This document shows, in pieces, positions 1-11,477 of a DNA stretch of 64,000 nucleotides. Within the stretch, counting starts at the first letter, position 1; each line of letters opens with the position of its first letter. The notes below the pieces were generated by a model. That model searched no databases. It worked only from the letters and a program-made list of their open reading frames with translations, and had not been told where the DNA came from. The stretch is from the NCBI GenBank assembly GCA_032718475.1, contig JAUCBJ010008529.1, positions 1-64,000 of the forward strand, written 5' to 3'. The position numbers and the translations under genes were made by a program. Origin of the DNA: Nemertoderma westbladi (Eukaryota > Xenacoelomorpha > Nemertodermatida > Nemertodermatidae).

Positions 1-170
1 TCTCGCACTCTAGTACACTCAATATGAATCTCCGCTCCCATGATCTATTAATTACTGGAATTTTGGGAATGTTATAAATTGCACAAATGACAATTTATGA
101 AATTCATTTGAATATGAATTTAAATTTATTCCCGTTAATTTTATTATTTGATGTTAAATTGACACAAATT

Positions 171-440
171 TTATTCCAGAGCATGTCTGGGGACTCAGGA
201 TCCTTAATTCTATGAAATCGTCCTTTTAAGAATATCGGTAAATACTGCGATATCTTAATTGACTAGAAATTTTAAAGGATCTGAATTTTACAGATTTTAA
301 TAAATATTAAATTAATATTTAGGATGGGCACCGATTTATTCCAGAACTTGTCTGGGGACGTTAACCACTGATTCTAGAATTTGTCTTTCAAGTATATCGG
401 TGGGTGCCGCGATATCTTAATCGACTAGAATTACAGATGG
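171..440. repeat. two-copy tandem duplication, about 165 bp period
   Basis: Two diverged copies start at about 171 and 336. Both carry TTATTCCAGA, then TGTCTGGGGA, and further on TATCTTAAT followed by GACTAGAA. The spacing drifts from 165 to 162 bp between landmarks, so the copies have small indels. There is no coding content. The block lies 3' of the minus-strand BEL/Pao remnant and may belong to that element's 3' region, but no matching copy was found on its other side. Confidence 0.6.
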
Positions 441-980
441 TCAAAAAGTTTAACAGATTTATTTGCGATTTACGCTACTGTTAGAGGGACATCACGCTAC
501 TATATGTATTATTTAATATAAGGTAGAAGAGCAATATCGCACGAAGCAATGTCAGTGTGAAGAGGCAAGTCGTTTCCAAGGTCTACCCAGAGCTTGGTTT
601 AGCCGAGACACGAGGATCTGAACTTTGCATTCCTAATACTCTGCCTACCAATAATACTTGAATATAGTAGTGGCTTTATTGTACTTTAATAAGTACTGAC
701 ATGTCATCTTACTATAGTCTCGCATTTATAATATAATACGGACAGTAAGGAAAGAGAAAAATAATTATTTCTTGCCGTCGCACTAAATATATTATAAGTA
801 ATTAAGTACGTAATAAACACTAATATATTGCACTAATTTACTAAATAATCGCTAAAATAACATTCTACTAAATAAAATTAAAGAAAACGATTATAATAAA
901 ATTACGTAATAATACATACATAAATATAAAATAAAAAACAAATATAAAATGATATAGTCACACACCCACTCCATATGTTA
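441..980. other. AT-rich non-coding stretch 3' of the BEL/Pao remnant
   Basis: I see no open frame, RNA gene or tandem repeat here. Base composition becomes very AT-rich from about 780 to 960. If the neighbouring retrotransposon kept a 3' LTR it would be here or before position 1, but no direct-repeat partner of the region beyond 4088 could be recognised by eye. Confidence 0.4.
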
Positions 981-3900
981 TTATGTTATGGAGTCCCTAG
1001 ATATTTGTCGGATTAGGGAAGTGGTCGTAGGAAGAGTATCTTGCCTTCCATAGTTTCCGGACAGTTTTTGGTCTCTTTCCAGTAAACATAAACGACCAGC
1101 TGGGTGATTGGGTTGTCGTGTTACTTTCTCCGCTCCCTTGGCCTGTCTAATCTCAGCCGGGTTAAGGTGGGGAGGCCATTCATCTTCTTCTTTACTTAGG
1201 GAGTCGGGTCCACCTAACCAGCCGGGAGTATCTATCCGTTCTTGAGGAGTCGCTCCTCTGGAAGCGATGTCGGCTAGATTAATCATCTCGGGGCGATGTC
1301 TCCATTGATCTTCATTGGAGTTAATATCGTCATTATCTGAGGAGTATGGTGTTCCCTCAGTTAGTTCGTCCACTTCACTGCTCTCCACTTCCAAACCATT
1401 TATCTGGTATAGTCTTTCTGATGGTAGTCTCTCTTCGAGAGTTCTGCGGGAAGGGCCAGTAAAGTACCAACCTACTCTAGTTCTTACCGCATAGGTTTGT
1501 AGTGGCTGCGGTTGAGCAGGTCGTTTTTCCAATGTCTCGAGCGCCTCGTGCGCGTTTTGGCCGATAAGTATTTGCACTCCAGGATAATCCGTCTGGAATC
1601 GAGGTATCTTAAGATGTTGGATGCTCTCATCCTCGTCCCAATTATAAAGGTCTGCTTGGGTAGTAGCGAAGTTCTTTATAGCCACTATTTTTACTGACCT
1701 TATACTTTGTGCTCCTAATTTATCCTGGGGGGTGGACAACGCACCTACATAGTAATCTGCCGTTATGGTAGATTTCCAAACCTGCATAATTCCGGACATA
1801 TTCAACTTAGTTTGGAATTTGGGTTGTCCAGCAAAGATATCTTCGGCTAGTTCTTGATCGATGAATGTTCCTGTGCTGCCGGAGTCAAGGAGTGCGTTCA
1901 CTATGTAACTTTTGTTGGGACCGTGAACTCTTACCTGCACTACAGGAAATTCTCTGATTCCTACATTGGAAGTTGGAGTTTTCCAAGATGGTGGTTTGTC
2001 AAAAGTAGTTGGGGGAAACTCATTGGTGGTGTCTTTTTCGTAAGTAAGTGCTCGATACACTGCGGTATTTATTAGGTAACAGGATTCGTTGGCGTCGGAG
2101 AATTCGTCCGTATAGAATCCTTCCCACTCAGAACTTTGGTCAGTGTCGTTCACATCACTGAATTGGACATGTGATTTGGGCTCACTTACCTGACTCGGGC
2201 TGTTTCGTTCGAATTCACTTTGTAACAAGATGTGATGTTTCGCACCGCACTTTGTACACTTTATGTCGGAGTAACAGGTTCGCCGCTGGTGTCCGCGTCT
2301 GAGGCAATTATAGCATAACCGCTTGTCCCAAACAACTGTACGTCTGTCTACAAGGGATTTCTTTAGGAATTCCGCACACGCACTCAAACGGTGGGGCCCG
2401 TCGCACAGCGCACAGTTGGGTTTAATGTTACTCACCTTATTTTGGGTGACGTTATGCACTCTAGTTCTTTCTTCGGGCTTTCTTCCGTGTACTCTGTTAG
2501 GAAACTGAAGAGGAGTCTTAGCAACCTGTTCTCTCCTGTCATGGGTTCGAGCTTTAGATTTACTTACGTTCTTTGAGGTCTTGTTAACATAGTAAAATTT
2601 CTCGGTGTCTTTCTCGCTGTCTTCTTCTTGAGAAGCTTGGCTTTCGCCGTCATCAGTATAACACACCGGTGTTACTCTTCTCCTAGAAACGGGTTTCTCA
2701 CTTACCTTATTTTCAGGTGTTTTCTCTCTGGATTGCTTTAGGAGTTGTAATTTCACCTCGCCATCCAAGAATGACACGAGATCAGCCATGGTAGGGTCTC
2801 GTTGTTGTTGTTCCATCGTATATAACACCTTCTTGTCCCAGCGTGTACCTACTCCACCCTTGGGCAAAGTAGATGCTAAGGCTCCTACAACCATAGAATT
2901 CTGGTATTCATGAGACTTACCTAACCAATCTAGTTGTCTACAGATCTCCTGAATCTCATCGGAAAACTCTATAATCCCGCTGCTAAGAAACTTTCGGGGG
3001 GCCATTAATTTCGCATATAAATACCTAGCTATGTTAGTCCTATTACCATACCTGATGTTTAATGTATCCCAAACTTGTCTTAATCCATCTGGATGTCCAA
3101 TAAATTTTAACGCCATTAACTTGGGAGGTCCTTCCAAGCATTCGATGAGGTATCTGAGTTTCTCTCCGTTAGATAGCACAGAATTCTGTATGTTATCTTT
3201 GTAATATTCATTAAAAGGTAACCATTTCATCTCATCTCCATTGAACTTGTCTATCTCTCCAACCTTTACCGCTTGACGGGCTTCGGTTCTAGCCATTTGA
3301 CGCGTAAAACTTTCTTGGGCCATCGTGTTATTGAATATCGAGTTATCGGTATATAAATTTCTCGGATTATTATCAGGTCTATTGGGAATGTCATTAACAA
3401 CAGGCGTATAATCACCCTTAATAGGGTTTGCTATAGGAGTTTCTACTTCACTAGCAGTATAGATGCGTGTAGGCTCCACACCTTGCGCATGTAATACTTC
3501 AGACCTAACAGGCTGACACACTGTTACAGGGGTTATTGGTATTCCCTTTTGTAGGTTGACTAATTTGTCGCATTCTAGTGAGATACTTTGCTGCACTTTT
3601 TGCAACTCTAACCTACTTTCCCTTACTGTTCCCTTGAGCTGCTGAACAGTCTCTTCCATTTCCCTGACTTGCTGAGAGGAGCACAAACAGTGTTCCCTCA
3701 GCTGCTCGAGCAGGAGACCCATCTCCCGTCGTCCCTCAGCTACCCACTCAACCGCCGAAGCGGGAGTCGCCAACGTAGTAGCGGGCGAGCGAGAGACGAC
3801 GGGCGATAAATTCTTGATACCTCGCTCGGCGTCCAGGACGGGTTCGGACTCGGGAACAGTCCTACTGGGCACAGGTAGTCTTCTGGTTTGTTTCTTCAAG

Positions 3901-4088
3901 TAATCTTGTTTCGCCTGAAGGTTTTCCAGCTCTAGTTGGATAGTCGCTTCAGACGTCTTCCGTTCTGCTTCTGCCACTGCCTCTGCCGCTTTTCTGTCTT
4001 CTCTCCTTTCAAGACACTGTCCAAGTCGACGACTCATTCTAAAACCCTTTAAGAAACTATCTGACAATGTTTGTGTTGTGTCAGACAT
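981..4088 (-). pseudogene. BEL/Pao retrotransposon gag-protease ORF, internally deleted (RT and RNase H missing)
   Basis: This is a 1,035-codon open frame of a BEL/Pao LTR retrotransposon. The N-terminus (about residues 28-70 and 115-185) is rich in charged and heptad-like coiled coil. Residues about 265-430 match the Pao gag-like DUF1759 region. Zinc-knuckle cysteines follow: CALCDGPHRLSAC near 558, CYNCLRRGHQRRTC near 593, and a third partial knuckle near 614. An aspartic protease has its active-site LLDSGSTGTFID near 734 and the flap-end GWYFTGP near 890. In intact elements this leads into several hundred residues of reverse transcriptase and RNase H. Here, after about 40 residues, the frame jumps to INLADIASRGATP (near 935) and WLGGPDSL, which belong to the linker after RNase H, and then stops. 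Integrase is absent. Gag could still be made, but the element cannot move by itself. Confidence 0.85.
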
Positions 4089-4708
4089 TTCGCTTTATAC
4101 AGTTGGATGCCTACTGCTATATATACAGTTAAAGCAAGTCTAGTAATTCAGTATCACTGCTAGCCTAATAATTAATTACCGATACTGCTACTCAATGTAG
4201 CGTGATATATATATATAATATATTAGAATACCGGTATGCTTATAGTATATATAAGTATTATTACAGACTAGATTTGTCACAGAGTACCGGTATATAATTT
4301 TAGCACAAATATATATAAATATATAATAGGCCTATCGTGAATACCGGTATACAGCTGACACTTATAGTATATATAAGTATAATTATTACTAGAATTAATT
4401 ACAGAACACCGGTATGATCCCAGCTCAAATCTACAGAAATAAATATAATAAGCCTATGGTAAATACCGGTATATCAATTATTTTAGAATAATTGAATTTC
4501 TGAATATTTTAGGGTTACTTGGTTACTTTAACTTACTTTGTTACCGTTATTTAAACAGTAGTCCAACTGATATTGAGACCTAGTTGTTGTATGGCAGGCC
4601 TACTATTTATAAATCGTTTGAGTTGATTTATAATATTTATATACCCGTTTAAAAGGGTTTTGTCAATATTTGAAATAAATGTTATTATTTCTGGGGGGTC
4701 ACTACACA
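4089..4708 (-). mobile_element. candidate 5' leader/LTR of the BEL/Pao remnant
   Basis: This is the stretch directly upstream of the gag start on the minus strand. Near 4708, the minus strand reads TGTAGTGACCCCCCAG, a plausible LTR start with TG; the opposite end is not resolved. No primer-binding site (TGG start complementary to a tRNA) and no second LTR were found, so this rests on position and one terminal motif only. It contains the 121-bp tandem repeat described separately. Confidence 0.25.
4226..4470. repeat. two-copy tandem repeat, about 121 bp, with ACCGGTAT boxes
   Basis: The palindromic-looking CTTATAGTATATATAAGTA occurs at 4239 and 4361 (122 bp apart). A block with AGGCCTAT/AAGCCTAT followed by AATACCGGTAT recurs about 120 bp apart, at about 4325 and 4446. 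Tandem motifs of this kind are common in LTR and leader regions. ACCGGTA also recurs singly further right, for example at about 6150-6165. Confidence 0.6.
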
Positions 4709-5397
4709 GAAGCTGAACGCTCTCAGTGAAGTGCTATTTATTTGACACTAAAACTGATAATTCTAATTTACCTAAGTTACTTAATACTACGAATTACTTA
4801 CGATACGGGTGAGATTAATTCTCTAATTAAACACAACAAAATATTACGTACAAAATTTTTAGGGTAATTTTACAGGAAGTCTACAAACCAGTCCAACAAA
4901 GGGTTAGATTTCTGGTTTATTACAAAGGACAGGGTACTACGGTATTTAAATAATAAGTAGTAGTAAATATATTGTACTGTCCAGATAGGAAAATATCACC
5001 GCCTGACGACCTATAACCGTATCGCTATAGGTACTACGTTATGTATCACGGATTGTTCCTACCCAGAAGCTAATAGAGCTAACGAATGTGCCTATCAACC
5101 ACTTTACAACACAAATATACTGCCTACACTAATTACTTCGGAAAGCACTGTACACTAAACCCTAAATTAGGTACAAGTACCGGTATAACAAATAATCAGT
5201 AGTTAAATATACTTGAACAGTTAAAAGAACCACAGCATCTGCTGGAGTGACCGAAGCACAAAGTCGTCAGTCTTTACCTACGCCAAGCAGCCCTGATGTA
5301 GTACTGGGGTTAGTTTAACTATAACGGTATGTATAACAAACACAATTACTGTAGGAATAAACTTGGGGACATGAATGTTGCGAATAATCGCATAAAC
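4709..5397. other. AT-rich non-coding stretch
   Basis: I see no supported gene, RNA or transposon protein here. Sporadic ACCGGTA boxes continue, for example near 5179. It lies between the candidate LTR edge and the 287-bp duplication. Confidence 0.35.
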
Positions 5398-5970
5398 TCT
5401 GAATAATAAATATTACGCTACCCGTACAGAATACTCAAACAAATACAAACCAAAACGCTGGCAGACTACCGCCAAGCCTAAATAAACTACCGTACGTGTA
5501 GATTCTGAAATAGTTAGTTAGTATGCGTTCTAACACGGTAGTACGACTTATTCTTTAAGAGGGGATAGACCTTACCGCTATGGCTGCCCCAACTTACTAA
5601 CGGAGCTTTATCAGACAAACTCTACACACGCAGCAATCTCTTCAGACCTAATAATAGCTAGACAACAATCCAGCCTACAAAATATCTGAGTAATAACTAT
5701 TACGGTACCTGAACAGACCACACAAACAAACACAGGCTAAAACACTGGCAGACTACGATCAAGCCCAAATAAACTACAGTATATGCAGATTCTGAAATAG
5801 TTAGTTAGTATGCGTTCTAACACGGTAGTACGACTTATTCTTTAAGAGGGGATTGACCTTCAGCATATGGCTGCCCCAACTTACTAACGGCACTTTATCA
5901 GACCAACTCTACACACACCGTAATCTCTCTAAACTCAACACAGTCAGACAGCAGCTCAACCTACAATTAT
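5398..5970. repeat. two-copy tandem duplication, 287 bp period
   Basis: Two copies about 287 bp apart share GTATGCGTTCTAACACGGTA (5521 and 5808), then CGACTTATTCTTTAAGAGGGG and TGGCTGCCCCAACTTACTAA. The match extends on both sides with scattered substitutions, covering roughly 5398-5685 and 5685-5970. Neither copy has an open frame. It is probably part of a non-coding mobile element or a simple local duplication. Confidence 0.7.
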
Positions 5971-7639
5971 CTGAACAATCTGAGCAGGGTCACACGCCTT
6001 CTGCTCAATATTAGCCTACTAGTAAATAAAACCGACAGAAATAAGTAAACTATACAAAAGAATGAGGGGTGATCAATCCCTATTCCCCTGGCAGCCTACA
6101 ATATACAATAGATCACAATCGAAATAATACTAAATGTACTTGTACAGCAGTACCGGTACCGGTGATGACAGTTAGGCCTACTGACCTACAGAAGTACCGG
6201 TTCAGTTTTACCGGTCACTACGGTATTTTGCAACCTTATTGCTTACTGCAATAAGATCGATAACTGTTACTGTTCGCCAGAACAGTATTAAACTGTATTT
6301 AATACCTACACTGCAATACAAGATAACTGTTACTGTTCGCGCTTTTGAAGACCTTTAGCAGTTTAACCTGCCAAAATTTATATGTCTTTTAGTTAATTAA
6401 CACACCTTTAGCATACGACAATATTTTATGCTAATAAACAAAACATTAGCCGAAGCCAGCCCATGCGCGATCATTCACCCGATGGATCTACACCCGGGAG
6501 GCTGAATTCGGATGCTTAGATTTTATTATTGCAGTGTAAGGTTGCAGTGTAAGCCTACTGTATTATTCGATTGATCGCTAATATGTAATTTCTGACAGAT
6601 ATTATTAACTTTCGGGAAATATTAACAGTTCCTTTAGGACGTGGCGCTCTATCTATTTAAACAGAGCTAGGACTTATACTAAACGCAACGATAAGGCTTA
6701 TGATTAAAGTATAAGTCGCATTCTTTAGGAAATGCTTTGTTACCAGTCACATCACACTCACAATCATGCACACTATTCTGCCGACCGTCAGTATATTTGA
6801 TCACACATAAAGAGAACAGCAATTGACTCAGGTAGTGTCTACTAAATAACATTAGATTCAATACACACCACATTGATATAAATCGCAATTGTTATATATA
6901 GCCCGCCTCTCTAACCTGTAGTGTATCAAGAAAATTGGGAATTTTGGGTGATTTATCCGTATTCTCCAAAGAGCAATATTTCCATCAACAAATAGATACA
7001 ATTAATAACTGACGGTAAATAGCAGTACAAACAATATGATTAGTGCAGTTAAATTAAGTGAGGTAACACCGCCGGTAACAGTTATACTTTCTATAATCTA
7101 AGCAGTTTACTAGAGTTCTTCCCAAAAAGCCGGTGTTTCTGGCTTAGACAGCAATAACAACAAAGTATCAAGTAAGGCAGTAAGACTGAACACTCTCCTT
7201 ATGATCGGCTGAAAAGCTACACGTCGACAGGAAAAATCGCTCTGATTGGCTCAAGCCAAACAAAGAACCATGCGTCCAATGGCTGTTTCCATGTCAGCAA
7301 CCAGCTGTTAGATGTCGTAATATGAATCATCACGGCTAAGCTGTGAAAGGTAGTTGGTGCATTACAGGTTTTTTGCCTTACCATGTCCGCCAAAACACGT
7401 ATATAGCAGAATGACTTTTATGTCCGTTAAAACACCTGTAACGGTACCTTGCGGGCGAGGGGAATATATATACAGTTAGAGAACCTTTTTAGAGTATTCC
7501 AGCGCCTGGGGGGAAACTGGATTGCGAAGCAAAAGGGGCCAGTTATATCCCACAGAAGCTTTTACAACTTTAATGCAAGTCTGCATCAATAACCTACATC
7601 GCCCTTTGACTATAGCGATAGTGTTAACCGAAATTCCGT
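5971..7639. other. non-coding stretch with no recognised gene
   Basis: Short open frames occur on both strands (for example 6069-6254 plus and 6679-6888 minus) but none has a recognisable motif. ACCGGT boxes cluster around 6150-6220. Near 7235-7290 there are ATTGG/CCAAT pentamers, including the small inverted repeat ATTGGCTCAAGCCAA. The start of the LINE-1 fragment lies somewhere before 7640, but its 5' boundary is not visible. Confidence 0.35.
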
Positions 7640-8851
7640 CAATCTTCAGGATTTCATTTCTGGAAATGGATTGTTTTTGGCTGGAACCCAGTTCAAGAAG
7701 CGAACTGGAAAGCTATGGACTCATAGTGGAACCAGTGGTCACAAGTCCCAGATAGACCATATCCTGTTTCGTAGGAAATACAGGAGCTCTATACAAGACT
7801 GTAATGTATTTACACTTCGACCCTTCTCCAGTGATCACCGCCTTATTGTGGCCAAGGTAAGACTTAGTCTGCGTGCTAGCAGAACTTGCAACAGCCAAGT
7901 GTGAGATCCAGCTTCACACTACAGCTGAGCAACAGGTATGAGGTTCTTGCCTCTGAGGCGGCAGATCACTGCGAAGGCTATACTGCCTTCACAGAAGCAG
8001 TTAAGTTAGCAGCTGCAGAAACAGCTGTATACTGTACTCTTCTACTTTCTGTATACTCTCGAAACAGGAAAAAGGCCCCCTGGACTGACCACAAAATTCG
8101 GAAGTGCTGAAATGATCTCTATAAGGCGCAAAAAGAGTCCCGACTCAAACAGACTACAGCGGCCAAGAATGCAGTTAAGGCTGCATCTAGGTCCCTGAAC
8201 AGGCAGTACTCTGTTAATCTACAAGAGCTAATAAAGCAACAGGTTGATGCCATTAATGATCATTAAATAAATTGGAGATGAGCTGTTGCAACTGTAATTA
8301 AAGACAAACACCATAATGAACAAACCCATAATATTACACCATTAATGATCATCGACGACAGCAGGCAATCATCTCAAGCATGGAAATCGATCAATCTGCT
8401 TACTGGGCGGAAAAGCCAACCAACCACCAAGGTTAAGGCTGAATCACCAGCCGATCGCCTCAATGGTTGGAAGGCCCACTTTGAAAAGCTCCTCAATAAT
8501 GACAGGGTATTGCCTGATAACTTTATAGAAGTAAAAGTGTATGAGTCTGTACTCCCAGATATTCCCATTGGTAATATCTCCTTTGCAGCAGTGAAGGCTG
8601 CTGCAAAGAGCATTAAGACCAATCGTGCCAGTGGAGTAGATGGTTTTCCCCCTGAGGTCTTTAAAATACCTGAGTGTTTAAAGCTCATCTATCCCATCAT
8701 AGTAGACATGTACCGAACAAAAAGAGTCCCACAAGAAATGAAAACAAATAAGTTGGTGCCAGTTCCCAAGAAGGGCAACCTAACACTCTATGGTTCTTTT
8801 CGGGGAATCTTATTGATCTCGATTGCTGCAAAGCTATACGATAGAAGTATA
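7640..8851 (+). pseudogene. LINE-1: endonuclease C-terminus and reverse transcriptase N-terminus, 5' part of a split LINE
   Basis: This is a degenerate non-LTR retrotransposon. The end of an APE-type endonuclease is readable from about 7640 with GNGLFLAGTQF, then HKSQIDHILFRRKYR and FSSDHRLIVAKV (the SDH catalytic box). A linker follows with several frame changes (about 7890-8340). The RT N-terminus is in frame from 8345 to 8851, with NRASGVDGFPPEVFK (fingers motif) and LVPVPKKG, ending in AAKLYDRSI. At 8852 the LINE is cut by LINE-2, and the same protein resumes at 15192. The endonuclease, linker and RT pieces lie in different frames, so it is a dead copy. The clade is not assigned; the style is RTE- or L2-like. 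Confidence 0.8.
8250..8352 (+). repeat. 14-bp direct repeats flanking a 75-bp insertion in LINE-1
   Basis: CCATTAATGATCAT occurs at 8250-8263 and again at 8339-8352. The 75 bp between them contains stops and has no LINE similarity that I can see. It looks like a small insertion or slippage duplication that broke the LINE-1 frame. Confidence 0.55.
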
Positions 8852-8863
8852 GACCTAGATGCA

Positions 8864-9938
8864 GACCCACGGCACCCAGCGGGTCTCCGGTTCCTGCATC
8901 CAGACCCACGGCACCCAGCGGGTCTCCGTTCCCTGCGTGTAGACCCACGGCACCCAGCGGGTCTCCGTTCCCTGCGTCCAGTCCCACGGCACCCGGCGGG
9001 TCTCCGTTCCCTAAATGCAGACCCACGGCACCCGGCGGGTCTTGGGTCCCTGCGTGTAGACCCACGGCACCCAGCGGGTCTCCGTTCCCTGCGTGTAGAC
9101 CCACGACACCCAGCGGGTCTCCGTTCCCTGCGTGTAGACCCACGGCACCCGGCGGGTCTCCGGTCCCTGCATGTAGACCCACGGCACCCAGCGGGTCTCC
9201 GTTCCCTGAATGCAGACCCACGGCACCCGGCGGGTCTTGGGTCCCTGCGTGTAGACCCACGGCACCCAGCGGGTCTCCGTTCCCTGCGTGTAGACCCACG
9301 ACACCCAGCGGGTCTCCGTTCCCTGCGTGTAGACCCACGGCACCCGGCGGGTCTCCGGTCCCTGCATGTAGACCCACGGCACCCAGCAGGTCTCCGTTCC
9401 CTGCGTGTAGACCCACGGCACCCGGCGGGTCTCCGGTCCCTGCATGTAGACCCACGGCACCCAGCGGGTCTCCGGTCCCTGCGTCCGGACCCACGGCACC
9501 CGGCGGGTCTCAGGTCCCTGCGTCCAGACCCACGGCACCCAGCGGGTCTCCGTTCCCTGCGTGTAGACCCACGGCACCCAGCGGGTCTCCGTTCCCTGAA
9601 TGCAGACCCACGGCACCCGGCGGGTCTTGGGTCCCTGCGTGTAGACCCACGGCACCCAGCGGGTCTCCGTTCCCTGCGTGTAGACCCACGACACCCAGCG
9701 GGTCTCCGTTCCCTGCGTGTAGACCCACGGCACCCGGCGGGTCTCCGGTCCCTGCATGTAGACCCACGGCACCCAGCAGGTCTCCGGTCCCTGCGTCCGG
9801 ACCCACGGCACCCGGCGGGTCTCAGGTCCCTGCGTCCAGACCCACGGCACCCAGCGGGTCTCCGGACCCTGCATCCAGACCCACGGCACCCAGCGGGTCT
9901 CTGTTCCCTGCGTGCAGACCCATGGCACCCAGCGGGTC
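8864..9938 (+). repeat. 39-bp GC-rich tandem array (about 28 units) at the 5' end of LINE-2
   Basis: Each unit contains CCCACGGCACCCAGCGGGTC followed by a variable CCGTTCCCTGCGTGTAGA-like part. The period is 39 bp, so codon frames are kept and several frames on both strands stay open (for example the peptide DPRHPAGLRSLRV on plus). A five-unit higher-order repeat is visible: the variant GGGTCTTGGG occurs at 9037, 9232 and 9622 (steps of 195 and 390 bp). The array starts 12 bp inside the LINE-2 boundary and runs into its ORF, so it is best read as 5' UTR monomers and not as host coding sequence. Confidence 0.85.
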
Positions 9939-10714
9939 AAACTCAAACATGAACACCCATAGATCGGACTTACTTATATATAACACACAAGGTATTATTC
10001 GGCTAGATAAACGAAAGAACCTCGCAAATACTCTACTCACGTTAGATTATAATTTCCTGTGTTTATGTGAAACATGGTTAACACCAGATTTTAATGATAG
10101 GGAACTTTTTCTCAGTAAATATAACTTAGTTCGTGCAGAAAGACCAGGTAAACCCGATGGTGTATCCTCACATGGTGGTGCTTTAATCGCTATCAAATCC
10201 GGTATACCATATACCACACTAAACATCAAGGATGAGCTATCCGATAATTTTAATCTCTTAACCAGTGCCGTTTGTGCTTGTACTTGTATTTTAAACAATA
10301 GGAAAATTGGGCTTGTATGTATATACAATCCCCCAAGTGAAAGTATATATCGTATTCCAATATCCAATTTTATTATTCTTTTTAACATAATCAAAAACTG
10401 GGAAATAAATCTCAATGATTTAATTATTTGCGGTGACTTGAATCTGCCTAATGTGCATTGGGACTCATTTTTTTCTATTGATCCATATGAAAGTGCATTT
10501 TTAAATATTTTTGATGAATTTAATTGTAAACAATACGAATACATTCCCCACGAGAGGTACAAATACGCTAGACATATTGCTTTCGAACTCTAATAACCTA
10601 ATTGTGGATGTAAATTCATTTTTCGAAGGCTATAATCATTTGAAAACAAATTGTAAATCCGACCACCATCCAGTACAAGTCATACTAAATGCCACAATAT
10701 GTTTCCACCATTAA
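9922..10714 (+). pseudogene. LINE-2 ORF, APE-type endonuclease domain
   Basis: This is the nicking endonuclease of a non-LTR retrotransposon. From the ATG at 9922 the order is YNTQGI (metal-binding Asn), CETWLTPDFN (catalytic Glu), IYNPPSES, CGDLNLPNVHW (the GDxN box) and, after a frameshift near 10555, NTLDILLS and CKSDHHPVQV (the SDH box). The start was chosen because it is the only ATG in the terminal 39-bp unit, in ACCCATGGC context. A second frameshift near 10690 moves the reading into the linker. Every catalytic box is present, so the copy was active before it decayed. Confidence 0.82.
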
Positions 10715-10947
10715 CTCAACTAATCGTCATAGTTTCTGTAAACTTGATGTGGGTGTTGCCACAACCATCTGCACAAAGAACCCCTTCAACGTAAGGGTTG
10801 GACCCCATACAATAGAAGACCTAGATAATTTACTCACAATATGGTACGAATGGATTGGAAAAATAATTGAAGCTAGCGTACCAAGACGAACTCTCCATCG
10901 CTCAATCTTACCACCATGGGTTACCCAACACACCTCACACAAATTAA
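10689..10947 (+). pseudogene. LINE-2 EN-RT linker, 5' half
   Basis: The frame here continues the retrotransposon polyprotein after the endonuclease and includes LPPWVTQHTSHKL, a conserved style of segment (proline-tryptophan followed by basic helix) ahead of RT in jockey/CR1-like elements. It is cut after 10947 by the TTAA element. The same frame resumes at 12579, because element plus duplicated TTAA is 1,635 bp, a multiple of three. Confidence 0.75.
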
Positions 10948-10973
10948 GGGGGGGGTACACCCCCCCTCAGGTC
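10948..10973 (+). repeat. left terminal inverted repeat of the TTAA element
   Basis: Eight G, then TACA, then seven C, then TCAGGTC. The tip is itself nearly palindromic around GTAC and could fold back on itself. Its partner is at 12553-12578 on the opposite strand. Confidence 0.85.
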
Positions 10974-11477
10974 AAAATTTTCATTTTTTGTTTTTTTATT
11001 TCATCTAGAGTAGAATTTAATGCGGATTTCAAATCTGGAAACGGCTTAGCGAGATCTCTTTTACTTCTCGAGTAATGGCTGGTTTTCCGTCTGTATGTCT
11101 GTCTGTCTGTCCATCGAAATATTAAAAAGGGCATAAAATAAGCAATCTGAAAAGTTTACTGGTAGGATTTTTCTTAATGTCGATGTCTGTTTTAATATTT
11201 GGAATTATCTAATCACTATGTCTGTATCTTAGTCTGTCTCTCCGTTTGTCTGTCTGTTTGTATGTCTGTCTGTCTGTCAACATGTCCGTCAAATTTTAAT
11301 TAATATATATTTAATAGATATTTGTGAGTTTTGTATTACATATTGAACAGTTGTCTAATGGACTAGTTGTCTACTAGTAATAACAAATGTGAACCATCAT
11401 ATAACAATAGCTAGTAATAATTATTCTGGGAAACAACCATAAACTTATTTTTTTTAAATTTCGCAGGCTCTGAGAAT

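Noticed and set aside
1-980. 3' LTR of the BEL/Pao element
   Set aside because: No direct repeat with the region beyond 4088 could be seen, only an internal 165-bp duplication.
8697-9946. Minus-strand glycine- or tryptophan-rich repeat open frames
   Set aside because: A 39-bp period preserves frame on both strands, so open frames are automatic; the protein-like strand is LINE-2 plus.
8345-9952. A 535-codon frame that looks like an RT fused to a proline-rich repeat protein
   Set aside because: It joins the end of LINE-1 RT to the 39-bp array of the inserted LINE-2; the join is the insertion site, not a gene fusion.
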